Source of the DNA: Actinernus sp. WN-2022
Lineage: Eukaryota; Cnidaria; Anthozoa; Actiniaria; Actinernidae
DNA length: 64,000 bases
Reading direction: 5' to 3'
Assembly (NCBI GenBank): GCA_030867875.1
Contig: JAOWCC010000577.1
Span: 3,364,660 to 3,428,659 of the forward strand
Shown in pieces: positions 57,501 to 64,000 of this stretch; positions within the stretch are counted from its first letter, which is position 1, and each line of letters starts with the position of its first letter. The notes beneath the pieces are model-generated. The model saw only the letters and a list, made by a program, of their open reading frames with translations, was not told the origin of the DNA and did not search any database. Both the position numbers and the translations under genes were made by a program.

Positions 57501-57799
57501 AGAGGGGGTTCGAGCCTAGTGCTAGAAACAGAAGCATTGTTGTCGATATGCAAAGCAGTCTCGAGGGATTACAATACAATGAAGATAGTGCTATGGTCAA
57601 CCTCCCTCTCTAAACTGCCGGAGAGGTTCATATCTTATTGAAAACAGTACGATATTTATTTTACTACCCTTTCTCCACTAGGTCAGATATACATCAGTAC
57701 AAGTGCTTACCAAGCTGAGTTTTACGATGAACTTAGTTTCGACGTTGGAATAAACCTGTACGTGTCGGAGAAGACACTCGATGGTTGGTGGAAGGCTAT
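34570..57799 (+). CDS. PX-SH3-SH3 organizer protein of the Tks (SH3PXD2)/p47phox family, 5' part of gene
   Basis: Exons: 34570-34638, 46242-46322, 47941-48016, 51668-51741, 53517-53608, 53998-54050, 54283-54414, 55293-55409, 57682-57799. All phases agree, giving 270 codons plus two bases. Residues 1 to about 125 form a PX domain: KHYVYSVKVTWSDG, the phosphoinositide-binding RRYGEF and a PxxP loop in IPKLPAKRLYG. They are followed by SH3-1 (YLAICDYQ..GWVPSSYL) and SH3-2 (TSAYQAEFYDELSF..GWWKAM). The sequence resembles Tks4/Tks5 more than NCF1, for example LEQYLAICDYQ and DVVDVIEKNETGWW. Members organise NADPH oxidase complexes and invadopodia at phosphoinositide membranes. The last visible exon ends in phase 2; no continuation was recognised in the 6.2 kb that remain, so the number of SH3 domains is open. 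Confidence 0.9.
35576..35599 (+). other. G-quadruplex-forming run
   Basis: Four guanine runs of 6, 6, 5 and 4 with single-base loops (C, A, T) inside a purine-rich stretch 35545-35625. It fits the strictest G4 pattern. Confidence 0.8.
35758..36091 (+). pseudogene. RecQ-like helicase fragment, frameshifted
   Basis: ATG at 35758 opens MATNIPRIPSASDEFKERKG and stops at 35857-35859. The next frame at 35862 reads VIPTGFGKSRIFQAFF, a Walker A (PTGFGKS) of the RecQ/DEAD type, and stops. A third frame reads IAPLASIVKDQLNQLSSL, like motif Ia (SPLxSLxxDQ). Broken by at least two frame changes; no later motifs seen. Confidence 0.65.
36590..37635 (+). pseudogene. LINE ORF1 (coiled coil plus RRM-like), interrupted
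   Basis: 209 codons read IKELHAILEEQLAPLKEKID, a heptad-rich coil, then DNIEQYSRRECVEIRGIPLP and PPIIVKFNKRRDDKERFF, typical of LINE ORF1 RNA-binding proteins. A frameshift near 37180 moves the reading to DLFKDAYRVKKDKQFKFIWT, SSGKIFLRRNET. It then meets a TAA-flanked insertion at 37307-37590 and resumes as IKSKSDLQKIK and stop near 37623. The start codon is unclear. Confidence 0.75.
37307..37590. mobile_element. 284-base inverted-repeat element in LINE ORF1
   Basis: Ends GGCCAGATAAAAAAA and TTTTTTTTATCTGGCC are inverted, flanked by TAA at 37304-37306 and 37591-37593. GTTTAGCGTCC / GGACGCTAAAC pair further in. Removing it with one TAA restores the ORF1 reading across the join. Confidence 0.85.
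37698..39860 (+). pseudogene. LINE ORF2, endonuclease and RT start
   Basis: Pieces in shifting frames: LNCNIRSLSANFDNLVNML, LIGLTETKI, CGIVYRHPSSNLDVF, IMGDFNLDLLKF and LTDHLPIF, the APE-type endonuclease motifs. From 39358 on: FLEIEEEISSLKSGKASGPS, VIPIFTKGSHSSLCNYRPIS and KQFGFRAHHSTDHA, then the reading is lost at about 39857. The catalytic FADD of this copy is absent. Confidence 0.8.
39121..39357. mobile_element. 237-base palindromic element inside LINE ORF2
   Basis: Arms 39121-39200 and 39278-39357 (80 bases) pair with about one mismatch; ends AGGAGATATTGTAG / CTACAATATCTCCT. Removing it joins DTKSI to ADAFCKYF with an AT overlap, the expected LINE reading, so this is a precise insertion. 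Confidence 0.85.
41826..42607. mobile_element. Inverted-repeat transposon carrying 64-base repeats and telomere-like repeats
   Basis: Ends GACTTTAGAATACCCTGTCA CTTTT are inverted at both sides (about 25 bases, perfect). Inside are about eight 64-base units (GTCGATGAATTTCAATGAAC, TTTAAGTATAGTAAAG, TACCGCGGTCCGCAG) at 41917-42425, followed by CCCTAA repeats at 42426-42524. No coding capacity. It disrupts the minus-strand LINE ORF2. Confidence 0.9.
42426..42524 (+). repeat. Interstitial telomere-like array
   Basis: About a dozen CCCTAA repeats, with CCCCAA, AACACTAA and CCCTAAA variants near the end. It is inside the transposon at 41826-42607, not at a chromosome end. Confidence 0.95.
43572..44200 (+). 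pseudogene. LINE RT C-terminal part
   Basis: Reads REYCIKYLGVLIDSHLNWKS, YPFLIYGIIVWGNTYPST, LQKKATRIITFSKFD, NYNTRLASKRSYSLPKTRTN, then a one-base shift to IRYQGAKIWNSLDECTK. It is the 3' remainder of the plus-strand LINE that starts at 36440. Confidence 0.8.
44690..45070. mobile_element. Diverged inverted-repeat element
   Basis: Left TAGCCTGCGAAGGCAGCCGA, CTTATCGCTCC and right CGATACGAGTCAGCTGTCTT, CTCAGGCAAATTCG are imperfect inverted copies, about 70 bases each. A smaller hairpin with CCGCCATCTTGGTTGA / TCAACCAAGATGGC follows at 45227-45291. The rest of 45300-46241 shows nothing recognisable. Confidence 0.55.
46242..46322 (+). CDS. PX domain exon with RRY motif (PX-SH3 gene)
   Basis: Acceptor ctccag|GTTTAC, donor CTACAG|gtacgg, phase 0. 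It encodes VYSVKVTWSDGQVN and VVSRRYGEFLALQ. The RRY arginine contacts the 3-phosphate of phosphoinositides in PX domains. Confidence 0.9.
46682..47848. mobile_element. TTAA-flanked 1.17-kb non-autonomous element (piggyBac-like)
   Basis: TTAA at 46678-46681 and 47849-47852; inverted ends AGGCGCTGTGTCATGGTACT (GCGCATG) and CATGCGCAGTACCGTGACAC (AGCGCCT). It fills the intron between two PX exons. No transposase. A related end fragment is at about 23797. Confidence 0.88.
47941..48016 (+). CDS. PX domain exon with the proline loop (PX-SH3 gene)
   Basis: Acceptor cctctcag|AAAAAA (phase 0), donor CTTCCAG|gtatga (phase 1). It encodes KKMTATFPVEN and RNIPKLP, equivalent to FPIE..RIIPFLPGK in Tks5. 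It lies 92 bases after a TTAA-flanked element that fills most of the preceding intron. Confidence 0.85.
48690..48810. repeat. Foldback hairpin
   Basis: CAGTGAGTTTTGTTTCCCCT, ATCCTCGATGT pairs with ACATCGAGGATCGAGGGGAA, ACAAAACTCACTG; the centre holds two copies of GACGGAGTCGAG. Confidence 0.8.
48838..48915 (+). pseudogene. LINE RT C-terminal remnant
   Basis: Reads SGAALWNSLPDGVRGSSSIT, VFKSILEG then stop. It is cut by the adjacent inverted-repeat element. Confidence 0.65.
48916..50150. mobile_element. Inverted-repeat element (MITE-like), copy 2, split by a TTAA insertion
   Basis: 48916-49073 and 50091-50150 together correspond to the reverse complement of the copy at 424-770 (GGCACGCGCTGACTGTACGA, ATTCAAACTGAGTGCACTGT, CAGCAGTGAATTTCA). 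A 1017-base element lies between the two halves. Confidence 0.7.
49074..50090. mobile_element. TTAA-flanked 1017-base piggyBac-like element
   Basis: TTAA at 49070-49073 and 50091-50094; inverted ends CCCTTTCCCT and AGGGAAAGGG are typical of piggyBac-family termini. Only short frames (62 and 65 codons) are inside; neither resembles a transposase. It therefore probably moved by an enzyme supplied elsewhere. Confidence 0.82.
51319..51475 (+). pseudogene. LINE 3' end fragment
   Basis: Reads FKSLLKTYLFRKYFTR and stop, then a short UTR with TTGAGACTTCGTGTAGCGCC and an ATT tail. It lies 190 bases upstream of the PX exon at 51668. A region with internal inverted pieces (50800-51120) precedes it; nothing coding was recognised in 50151-51318. 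Confidence 0.65.
51668..51741 (+). CDS. PX domain exon, membrane-loop side (PX-SH3 gene)
   Basis: Acceptor tttcag|CCAAGC (phase 1), donor ACCAAG|gtgtgt (phase 0). It encodes KRLYGIKQPVSIMTKLARV, TEFTK, matching the part of PX that follows the PxxP loop. Confidence 0.88.
52275..52385. repeat. Foldback hairpin
   Basis: GTTTAAAACACGAACAGCAG, TGTTTTATCAAGT pairs with ACTTGATAAAACACGTGCTG, GTGTTTTAAAC, around the loop GAGGGCGAAGCCC. Confidence 0.75.
52715..53197 (+). repeat. Dispersed repeat, copy 1 of 2
   Basis: TTACGGCTTTGAGTTTGGTT through CATTAATTATTCATGAGTTT recurs at 59804-60230 in the same orientation with scattered differences and indels. An inner palindrome is TTAGGATGAAACTTTATATA / TATATAAAACGTTAATCCTA. 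Non-coding. Confidence 0.85.
53517..53608 (+). CDS. PX domain C-terminal exon (PX-SH3 gene)
   Basis: Acceptor ttgcag|GAATTG (phase 0), donor AGAAG|gtaatt (phase 2). It encodes ELTRLPSVIFQSDIVRSFF then KPTLLDLESDRR, the standard PX ending (LxxLPxxIxxSxxVxxFFxPxxxDL). Confidence 0.92.
53998..54050 (+). CDS. Short basic linker exon (PX-SH3 gene)
   Basis: Acceptor atcatag|ATCAGC (phase 2), donor GCAAAAA|gtaagt (phase 1). It encodes the basic linker SAKKGQVKGWKMSRRAK between PX and SH3-1. Phases fit both neighbours, but the sequence itself is not conserved enough to be diagnostic. Confidence 0.7.
54283..54414 (+). CDS. First SH3 domain, N-terminal half (PX-SH3 gene)
   Basis: Acceptor ctatag|AAATGA (phase 1), donor GAAACAG|gtaaag (phase 1). 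It encodes MYLEQYLAICDYQRQ, ISLTEGDVVDVIEKNETG: the ALYDY-like strand, the acidic RT loop and the start of the n-Src loop. Confidence 0.92.
54600..54905 (+). mobile_element. tRNA-derived SINE
   Basis: A-box region GGTGGCGCAGCGTGTTGGCG, B box GGGTTCGATTCCCGG, body with CTCCGAGGGTTTTCTCCGGG, 3' end TAACAAATAAAACATTTATT and a TTTA tail. Intronic in the PX-SH3 gene between the two halves of SH3-1. Confidence 0.85.
55293..55409 (+). CDS. First SH3 domain, C-terminal half (PX-SH3 gene)
   Basis: Acceptor ccctag|GGTGGT (phase 1), donor GAAAAG|gttaga (phase 1). It encodes WWLVDFEGEMQGWVPSSYL, with the conserved WW, GW and PSSYL of the ligand groove, then a linker. Confidence 0.92.
55945..56278 (-). 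mobile_element. Second tRNA-derived SINE type with GCGCTATATAAAT 3' end
   Basis: Minus strand starts GGAGGTCGGGGGTTCGAATC (B box) and ends AAAGCGCCATGAGACTGTGG, TGGCGCTATATAAATATGGC with an ATT-rich tail. It lies directly next to the SINE at 56268-56585. Confidence 0.75.
56268..56585 (-). mobile_element. tRNA-derived SINE with repeated B box
   Basis: Minus strand: a canonical A box, GGTTAGCTCAGTTGGTAGAG, then GTTCGATTCCCGGCTCGATT, with TCGATTCCCGG-type blocks repeated about three times, then the shared body and 3' end (ACAGTTAATGTAGTGGGAGT, CTGCTATAACAAATACAATA). Confidence 0.85.
56688..56816. repeat. Foldback hairpin
   Basis: TGTCTTCTAATTTTCGCCAT, TACGCATGCAG pairs with CTGCATGCGTAATAGGGAAA, ATTAGAAGACA; inner arms AATTTAGAAATATG / CATATTTCTAAATT. 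No gene seen in 56817-57680. Confidence 0.8.
57682..57799 (+). CDS. Second SH3 domain, N-terminal part (PX-SH3 gene)
   Basis: Acceptor ccactag|GTCAGA (phase 1), donor GGCTAT|gtacgt (phase 2). It encodes TSAYQAEFYDELSFDVG, LYVSEKTLDGWWKAM, an SH3 cut after the conserved WW. The rest of the domain (expected G.W.P..Y) must lie on a later exon outside the window. Confidence 0.9.
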
Positions 57800-58521
57800 G
57801 TACGTACTTCTCTTATTTTGTAGTTATATAATATATATTTACAAACGCGCACTCTGATTGCTCAAAAGCCATGTGTTTGCGAGAGATGCAGGGTAAGTAC
57901 GTCGTATTTCAGTAACGTGTGCTCTGACTGGTTTGTGAAATTATAGATACATGGAAACCGGGATGGAAAAGTCAATTGAAAGAGAACTAAAATAACATTC
58001 GCCGAAAGCGATAACAAAGAGGTTAACACAATATTTTTGCTCCAAATTTAAAGTGCAAGTATCATGTCAAAACAATAAAAAAAAAATTGTACTATTGTGT
58101 TTGTTTCTCACAAAAAGGTATTAATCTTGCAAATTTCGTAACCTTTCTGGCATTTAATCCCTAATTCTGGTTAGTTTTCATGGATGTTGTGACGGCATAA
58201 GATGAATCAACTCCCTCCATAGAGACAACTACTACTGTTGGATTCAGCGGCTGGTACACGTACTTCAGGTTCAACAGAACACATACTTGTCCACTCAGTC
58301 GAGATTGTATCGTTTATTCGGGTTTCATACAACTACAATTCGCTGGAAATAAACGGTAAAATATGCTTAATCATGTTCCTAATTGTTCTTGACAATTGGT
58401 ATACATGTACTCACACATTTGTGGATCCCTTTTGATGTTGTATACAAGCTCTCGAAGACTCAGATCAACCATAAACCAAACAACAAAATGGCGGACTCCT
58501 TTAGTTCCACCCTGGCTCCCC

Positions 58522-58720
58522 TCTACTCCTACTATAATACCACTCTCCTATACTACTACTCTCTTACTACTACACCTACTATACTACCACTCTCCTATAC
58601 TCTCTTACTACTACCACTACCAGAAGGTCTGAATGGGGTTAACTGACAACTAGCAAACGGCCTAAAAAGAACTGATAACTGACAAATGACGATTTTTTTT
58701 AAACTGGTTACTTAGCACTG
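58522..58720 (+). repeat. Pyrimidine-rich microsatellite followed by a transposon end
   Basis: 58522-58622 is irregular CTA/CTC repeats (CTACTACTCTCTTACTACTA). It runs into AGGTCTGAATGGGGTTAACT and repeated ACTGACAA, the end of the element seen complete at 63504-63749. The other end is missing here. Confidence 0.75.
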
Positions 58721-59803
58721 TATTTTGCGTGTTTGATTATCATTAGCGGTACCACTTGTAATAATAATAATAATAATATTATTAAAACATTTAATAATAA
58801 CAGTAAAATTAATCATTATTATTCATTTAGTCACAGTCTCGATTCGCGCAGGCTTCAGATAATCATGGCGCAGGACGCGAGTCAATAAATCGTCGTATTG
58901 CGTATTATTCAGGTGGTATCTCTACATAAAAAATGTGAAAAGAAGATTAGGAAATGACTGATAATAAAACAATTATTGAATTCGGTTTCTCATGGAAACG
59001 AAGTTATCAAGACCTCAGTATGTGTTATCAGCCTCCTTTTGTATTGTTCATTTTTGTTATTTTACATTCTACTCACCATCTCAATCCTGATGGGCTGAGA
59101 ACACAGCTAATTCTCGATAGCTGGCTATAGCATTGACTGCGCATACGTAAAATATTACCTGTAGTTATTATCTGTAGATTGTGACATCACACTGCTAATA
59201 TCTGTAGGTATTATCTGTAGGGAGCGATCAATAATAAGGATGTACAACTATTTCACGCTATCTGGAAACATTTCAAGATTCCAGATAACACAGACCTCTG
59301 TCTTGATAATATTTGCTATCCTGCTCAACCCCATCCAATAATTGCTTATTATTATCATGATCGCGTCATTGTTGTCTCTGGTATTAGTAGAATCATAGTA
59401 GTATTCCAGCATTTTGATTGGTAGATAGTGAGCAGTTAATGTCTAATGGCAATTCTTGTTATATCTTCAATTCTCCGATTTCAACCAATCAGAAGTCACG
59501 ATAGATTAATCCTGGACGGAAGTGAGGTTACTAAAATCCAACACGGCGGTGTAAGAATTTATCAGTGAATAAGATAAGTATTGGTCTGAAAGTACAGGAG
59601 AACGCTTTAGATTGACTTGTATGATGAATAAAATATATTCGCTTATAGATCACATAAATGCAAAATTAACAGCAAAACCTTTTCACTCTCGTTTTCTGTG
59701 AGCGATTGTTTACCACGTGGTCGAACTGAGTAGAAGTTTTACAAGTAAAAAGGTAAAAACATGTATCTGAAACATCAAAATAATATTTGATTTGACCTCC
59801 TTA

Positions 59804-60230
59804 ATTTTACGGCTTTGAGTTTGGTTTAATAATTGGAACTAAACAGTGGCTCGGTAAACAAGTAATGGTAGTTGGATAACTTCATTTTAAAAATATCTGT
59901 GTCTCGCTCGGTACGTACTCTGCTGATATTAGTAAATTTAGTGCAAAATTGATTATCTAGGTACCTTATGGTCCGTGTACTTTTTGCTATCTTTTGGTTT
60001 TTATCAGTGAATTCTTAATTAGGATGAACCTTTCATATAAAATTTCATGTTCATTAGTATTCTCTATATAAAACGCTCATCCTAATTTGCAATTCAATGA
60101 GAAAAGTGGAACATCAATAGAAATTCCAAGAGTTGCAATGTGCTTCTTATCCATTGTCTCAATCCATGCACGTGACCGATTTTCTTGATCTGAACAAAAT
60201 GCTCATTAATTATTCATGAGTTTTTGAAGT
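59804..60230 (+). repeat. Dispersed repeat, copy 2 of 2
   Basis: Counterpart of 52715-53197, lacking about 60 bases near its 3' part. It directly precedes the 8-base-repeat element at 60305. The stretch 58720-59803 holds no gene that I recognise. Confidence 0.85.
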
Positions 60231-60304
60231 GCAGTAGAATACTAGTATGTTTCTACTAAACAATTAGACTCCGATAGTTTTATTACGCTCCTCGTCAACT
60301 ATTT

Positions 60305-61014
60305 AAAGGGATACCCGAGTGAAAAACACATTGGGGCTCAAAAGAATCTTCAACATGTTCTTTGTTCAGAAAATGTATTAAAATTTGATCAAACGTTTTT
60401 AGTATTAAGAACGAGCACCTCAAAGTTGGCCCCGCGAGGACATGGGCGCCGCCATCTTTGTTTGCATTTACGGAAGTGACGTCACTTCGTCCCACCAGCG
60501 TATCGCGGCTACTTGTCTTTGTATGATTTTCACACGCTCGGAATTAAAGTGCAGAGGAATTCTTACAGAAACCGGAATTATGATGAAGACGACATTATGA
60601 GAAAAGTTCAGAAGACTGGGAGGAGGAAGAAAAGCATTGGGAAGGCGAGAAATTATCAGACGAACAACAAGGTCTCGTAACTGCCATTTAATAACAGCAA
60701 AACAACATGGCTTAAAAGACTCGAGTGACTTCTGAATAAGTATAAGAACTACAATGTATGTGAGGTACAGTTAAGGCGTTTATCATCCTAAAAACACCTA
60801 ATAAGTGAGAGAGTAGAACGCTGGTGGGACGAAGTGACGTCACTTCCGTAAATGCAAACAAAGATGGCGGCGCCCATGTCTTCGTGGGGCCAACTTTGAG
60901 GTGCTCGTTCTTAATACTAAAAACCTTTGATCAAATTTTAATACATTTTCTGAACAAAGAACATGTTGAAGATTCTTTTGAGCCCCAATGTGTTTTTCAC
61001 TCGGGTATCCCTTT
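60305..61014. mobile_element. 710-base inverted-repeat transposon with 8-base target duplication
   Basis: AACTATTT at 60297-60304 and 61015-61022 flanks ends AAAGGGATACCCGAGTG / CACTCGGGTATCCCTTT. Arms of about 205 bases pair closely; the spacer is about 300 bases. The 8-base duplication fits hAT-type insertion. Both arms contain AAGATGGCGGCGCCCATG and TGACGTCA. Mirror-image short frames in the arms are not genes. Confidence 0.92.
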
Positions 61015-61027
61015 AACTATTTTCCTG

Positions 61028-61125
61028 CAAGATCGCGCGGAATATCGCCAGATACTTAGCCGACGAGAGTCGATAGGTCCGAGATGGCTAAAATAAGGCG
61101 ATATTCCGCAAGATCGAACAGGATA
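61028..61125. repeat. Short inverted repeat
   Basis: AAGATCGCGCGGAATATCGCC pairs imperfectly with GGCGATATTCCGCAAGATCG about 50 bases away. The following 61130-61870 holds no gene I recognise. Confidence 0.6.
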
Positions 61126-61869
61126 ATTGTTTTATTATTCAACACAACGATAACAAAACAGTTTTTACCAAAAAACTCGCAAATGGTACATCTTTACATC
61201 ATAAAACGATTTTGGCGGGAATCTAGTGGCGCGCTCGCGCCATGTTTGTTCACAATTTTGGCGCCTTAATTTGCTTTTATTCAAACAATAATTTGCGCTG
61301 TACATTTGCCCCAAGAGTTCTAAGCTCATCGTGGGGGCTCACGTTGGATGCCGATGGCAGGTAGAACCAAAATGGCGTACTGTTTGACTGAGCACGCAAC
61401 TTCTTCCACCAAGTAACGATAGAAGACTGTGTGATACAATCTGGCCAAAATTGAGAGACATGGAAAATATTGCAGAATTTGTACATAAATCGGCTTGTCA
61501 GGGTACCCTGACAGGCTGACACCCTCCCTAATTTAATTAGATGTTGTGTGAAATATGTATTTTTATAAGTGATCTTAGCAATGTTTTAAACTTTGGTCGA
61601 GTCCATGGTCAAAAGTAACTGCTCCCCTCACCTGATATCCATATTGTATCTTTCTAAAGAATCAATAAAAAAGCCTTTTACTTATCATTTAGTTATCTAG
61701 TTTTAAGATTGATGATTTTCGAAAACATCCCAAACCTTTTGGTTTAGCATTGCCGCCGCACCAGCTCGCGAACTCTCTGAAATAAGGCATGACTTCAAGT
61801 ACTATTTCCAAAACGAGAGCTAGTTTTTCATCAGGGGTTACAAACACCGAGAACAATGAAAGCACGAGG

Positions 61870-63990
61870 CCACATACATACATACATATAACTTTATTTA
61901 TACACCGTAAAATCATCAGTATGCCTTAAACATGGCTTATTTACATAAAATGTTAAAATAACTGCTTTACATGATTGCCGTGTGTGAGTCAGATAGGGAG
62001 TAGAATTTATTGATACTCCTTTTGAACTTACTAAGAGAATCAAGATTTCTTAGTGAGCTTGGAAGACTATTCCATAAAAGGGCAACTCTGTAACTGATAC
62101 TTCGCTTTCGATAATCAGTTCTAGGTTTGGGGATGGCCAGTTTATTTTGCGCGTTTCGTAATTGATATCCTGTGTTGCTAGAAACAAACAACTCTTGCAT
62201 GTAAGAAGGTGAAATACCATTAATGGACTTAAACATTGTTATTGCCATTCGTTTTCTCCTTCTTATTGTTAGTTTATCCCAGTTAAGCGGATTGAGGAGC
62301 TCATTTGAATTTGCGTACTAATCTGATTTCGTTATTACTCTGGCGGCACGGTGTTGTAGTTTTTATAGCTTTTCACTTAATTTCTGGCTTAGACCATCCC
62401 ATACTGGACAACAATAGTCAAAGTGGGGCTCAATCAGAGATTCAGAGATTTTAGTTGCCGTACTCTGAGAGATAAATAGTATGAGCCTTTTAAGCGCACC
62501 GATACCGGACGATATTTTCTTTCATACTTCGCAAATATGTTTCTCCCAGGAGAACCTTTCGTCAATGTATAGTCCTATGGATTTGGTAGTATGAACTCTC
62601 TCAATCTGCTTACCTTCAATTTGAATGTCAAGCCCAAGATTGTCAGCTCTCGCCTTTAACCTTTGCCTTGACCCAATGGTAATGAATTCGGTCTTGGCAA
62701 TATTTAGACTTAGTCTATTGGCTATTAACCATCGGTTTAGATTTTGTAATTTGGTGTTAATTTCTGATTCAAGATCAGTTACAGTGAATGCCGAAAAGCC
62801 GATACTTGTGTCATCTGCGTACATTCTGGGGTGAGACTTCCACTGGATATTCCCCCGTTACCTTTGCATTTTGGGGTGCGGTTGCCCAAATAAGACTCGA
62901 ACCACCTTAAGCTTGTCTGGTCCACCCCATAGTAGCCCAACTTGCGCAATATAATTTCATGGTTTATCTTATCGAAGGCCTTTTTAAGATCGATGAATAT
63001 AACACCATTTAGTAGACCTCTATCGATATTGATAGCCCAATCGTTGTTGGCTTCAAGTAGTGCAGTTAGCGTACTATGTAGTGACCGAAAGCCTGACTGA
63101 CAGTTGGTCAGCAGTTCGTTTTCGTTTAAATAACTGTAGAACTGGCAGTGCATTAATATTTCAAATATTTTTGCGACAACTGGCAATATAGATATTGGCC
63201 TATAGTTGTAAAGGTCACTTTTAGTGCCTTTTTTAAAGATAGACGTTACCCTTGCCATTTTCCATTCAGTTAAAAACGTTCGTTAGCGACGGGGCAACAA
63301 CATCAGCTGCTAATTTTAATAATTTACAGGGAATACTGTCGAGGCCAGTCGCCTTTTTTCCGTCAATTTTGTTTAACAACTTTCGTACTTCAAGTATGCT
63401 TATTTTCCGGAAAGAAAGTTTACTATCCGTTGATGTTAGATATGTTTCAGGCTGTATGTCTGTTTCAGGTATCTCACTAGCCAAACTCCGGCCTACATTA
63501 GTGGAGGGTCTGAATGGGGTTAACTGACTACTGACAAACGGCCTTCAAAATAACTGACAACTGACAAATGACGATTTTTTTACTGACAACTGACAACCGA
63601 AACATAACTGACAACTGACAAATTTGGTTTTTGTGGGTCAAACATAGTAAATTTTCTCTAGTAATGATTAACTAGGCGTAACTGACAACTGACAAATGGC
63701 CAAAATTTTAACTGACAACTGACATGTAGACCCCCCCATTCAGACCCTCTTAGTGAAATGGGAGTTAAAAGCTTCAGCTATTTCTGTTGCTGAGGTAACA
63801 CTGTTCTCCCCTATTTTCACTTCCGCAACATTGGGTGATTTGTGTTGGCGAGATGTTAGCTCGTTAATTAATTTCCATGTCCTACGCGGATATTTTTTAT
63901 AGCAGCTAAGTTATCCATAAAGTATTTTTGTTTGGCATTTTTGATTGCATTATTAGTTTCATTCCTTGCCTGTTTATATTCGCTCCGGGT
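61870..63990 (-). mobile_element. LINE ORF2 RT region, degenerate, runs to the window edge
   Basis: Minus-strand pieces: KISILEVRKLLNKIDGKKAT (63484-63266), VTSIFKKGTKSDLYNYRPIS and FIDLKKAFDKINHEIIL (63258-62779), MYADDTSIGFSAF and LSLNIAKTEFITI (62824-62522), and YRVALLWNSLPSSLRN (62248-61967). YADD is intact, but frames shift at least three times. The 3' tail is a TATG repeat at 61879-61890 on the minus strand. Interrupted by 63504-63749. Confidence 0.85.
63504..63749. mobile_element. 246-base element with ACTGACAA repeats and TTAGTG duplication
   Basis: TTAGTG at 63498-63503 and 63750-63755 flanks inverted ends GAGGGTCTGAATGGGG / CCCCATTCAGACCCTC. The interior has at least seven TAACTGACAACTGACAAA-type repeats. 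It interrupts the minus-strand LINE, so it is younger than the LINE. Confidence 0.88.
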
Positions 63991-64000
63991 AATTAGTTAC

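Noticed and set aside
60295..61096. Frames of 66 and 90 codons starting MGRSDVTSVNANKDGGAH on both strands
   Set aside because: They are the two arms of the 710-base inverted-repeat element, with no codon-level sign of selection.
61277..61522. 81-codon minus-strand frame, possible gene
   Set aside because: No family resemblance, no neighbouring exons, and it lies in a repeat-rich stretch.

Overview
The window is eukaryotic DNA: AT-rich, with short exons, GT..AG introns and many repeats. The organism is most likely a cnidarian, probably a stony coral. This is an inference from the cnidarian-style LamG module in the first gene, the many short inverted-repeat transposons, the CR1/L2-like LINEs and the TTAGGG-type repeats. 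No host-encoded tRNA or rRNA gene was seen. There is one 100-base assembly gap at 33650-33749.

Gene 1 (2-32624, +) is the 3' part of a ZNFX1-like gene (NFX1-type zinc finger-containing protein 1). Fifteen exons chain with matching splice phases and give 1366 codons plus stop: a LamG/ConA-like domain, an acidic linker, SF1 helicase motifs II to VI, a cysteine-rich NFX1-type zinc-finger tract, a coiled region and a C-terminal RZ-type zinc finger. The Walker A half of the helicase should lie upstream of the window. The unusual point is the LamG module. Its two exons total 663 bases (221 codons) and are bounded by phase-1 introns on both sides, so it looks like an exon-shuffled 1-1 module placed in the helicase insert just before the acidic stretch. 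Skipping it leaves the frame intact.

Gene 2 (34570 to beyond 57799, +) follows on the same strand about 1.9 kb downstream. It encodes a PX-SH3-SH3 protein of the Tks (SH3PXD2) / p47phox (NCF1) organizer family. Nine exons are visible, starting from an ATG 250 bases downstream of a TATA-like box with CRE-like and YY1-like sites. Its first intron is about 11.6 kb and is filled with LINEs. The 3' end lies past the window.

Most of the remainder is mobile DNA. It includes LINEs at 30240-32375 (-), 36440-44515 (+, with an inverted related LINE replacing its middle) and 61870-63990 (-); tRNA-derived SINEs; elements flanked by TTAA; elements with 8-base direct repeats; long foldback palindromes; and several minisatellites. 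One minisatellite is an array with a 720-base higher-order period, one repeats a coding exon's splice donor, and one lies beside telomere-like repeats inside a transposon. A degenerate RecQ-like helicase fragment lies at 35758-36091.
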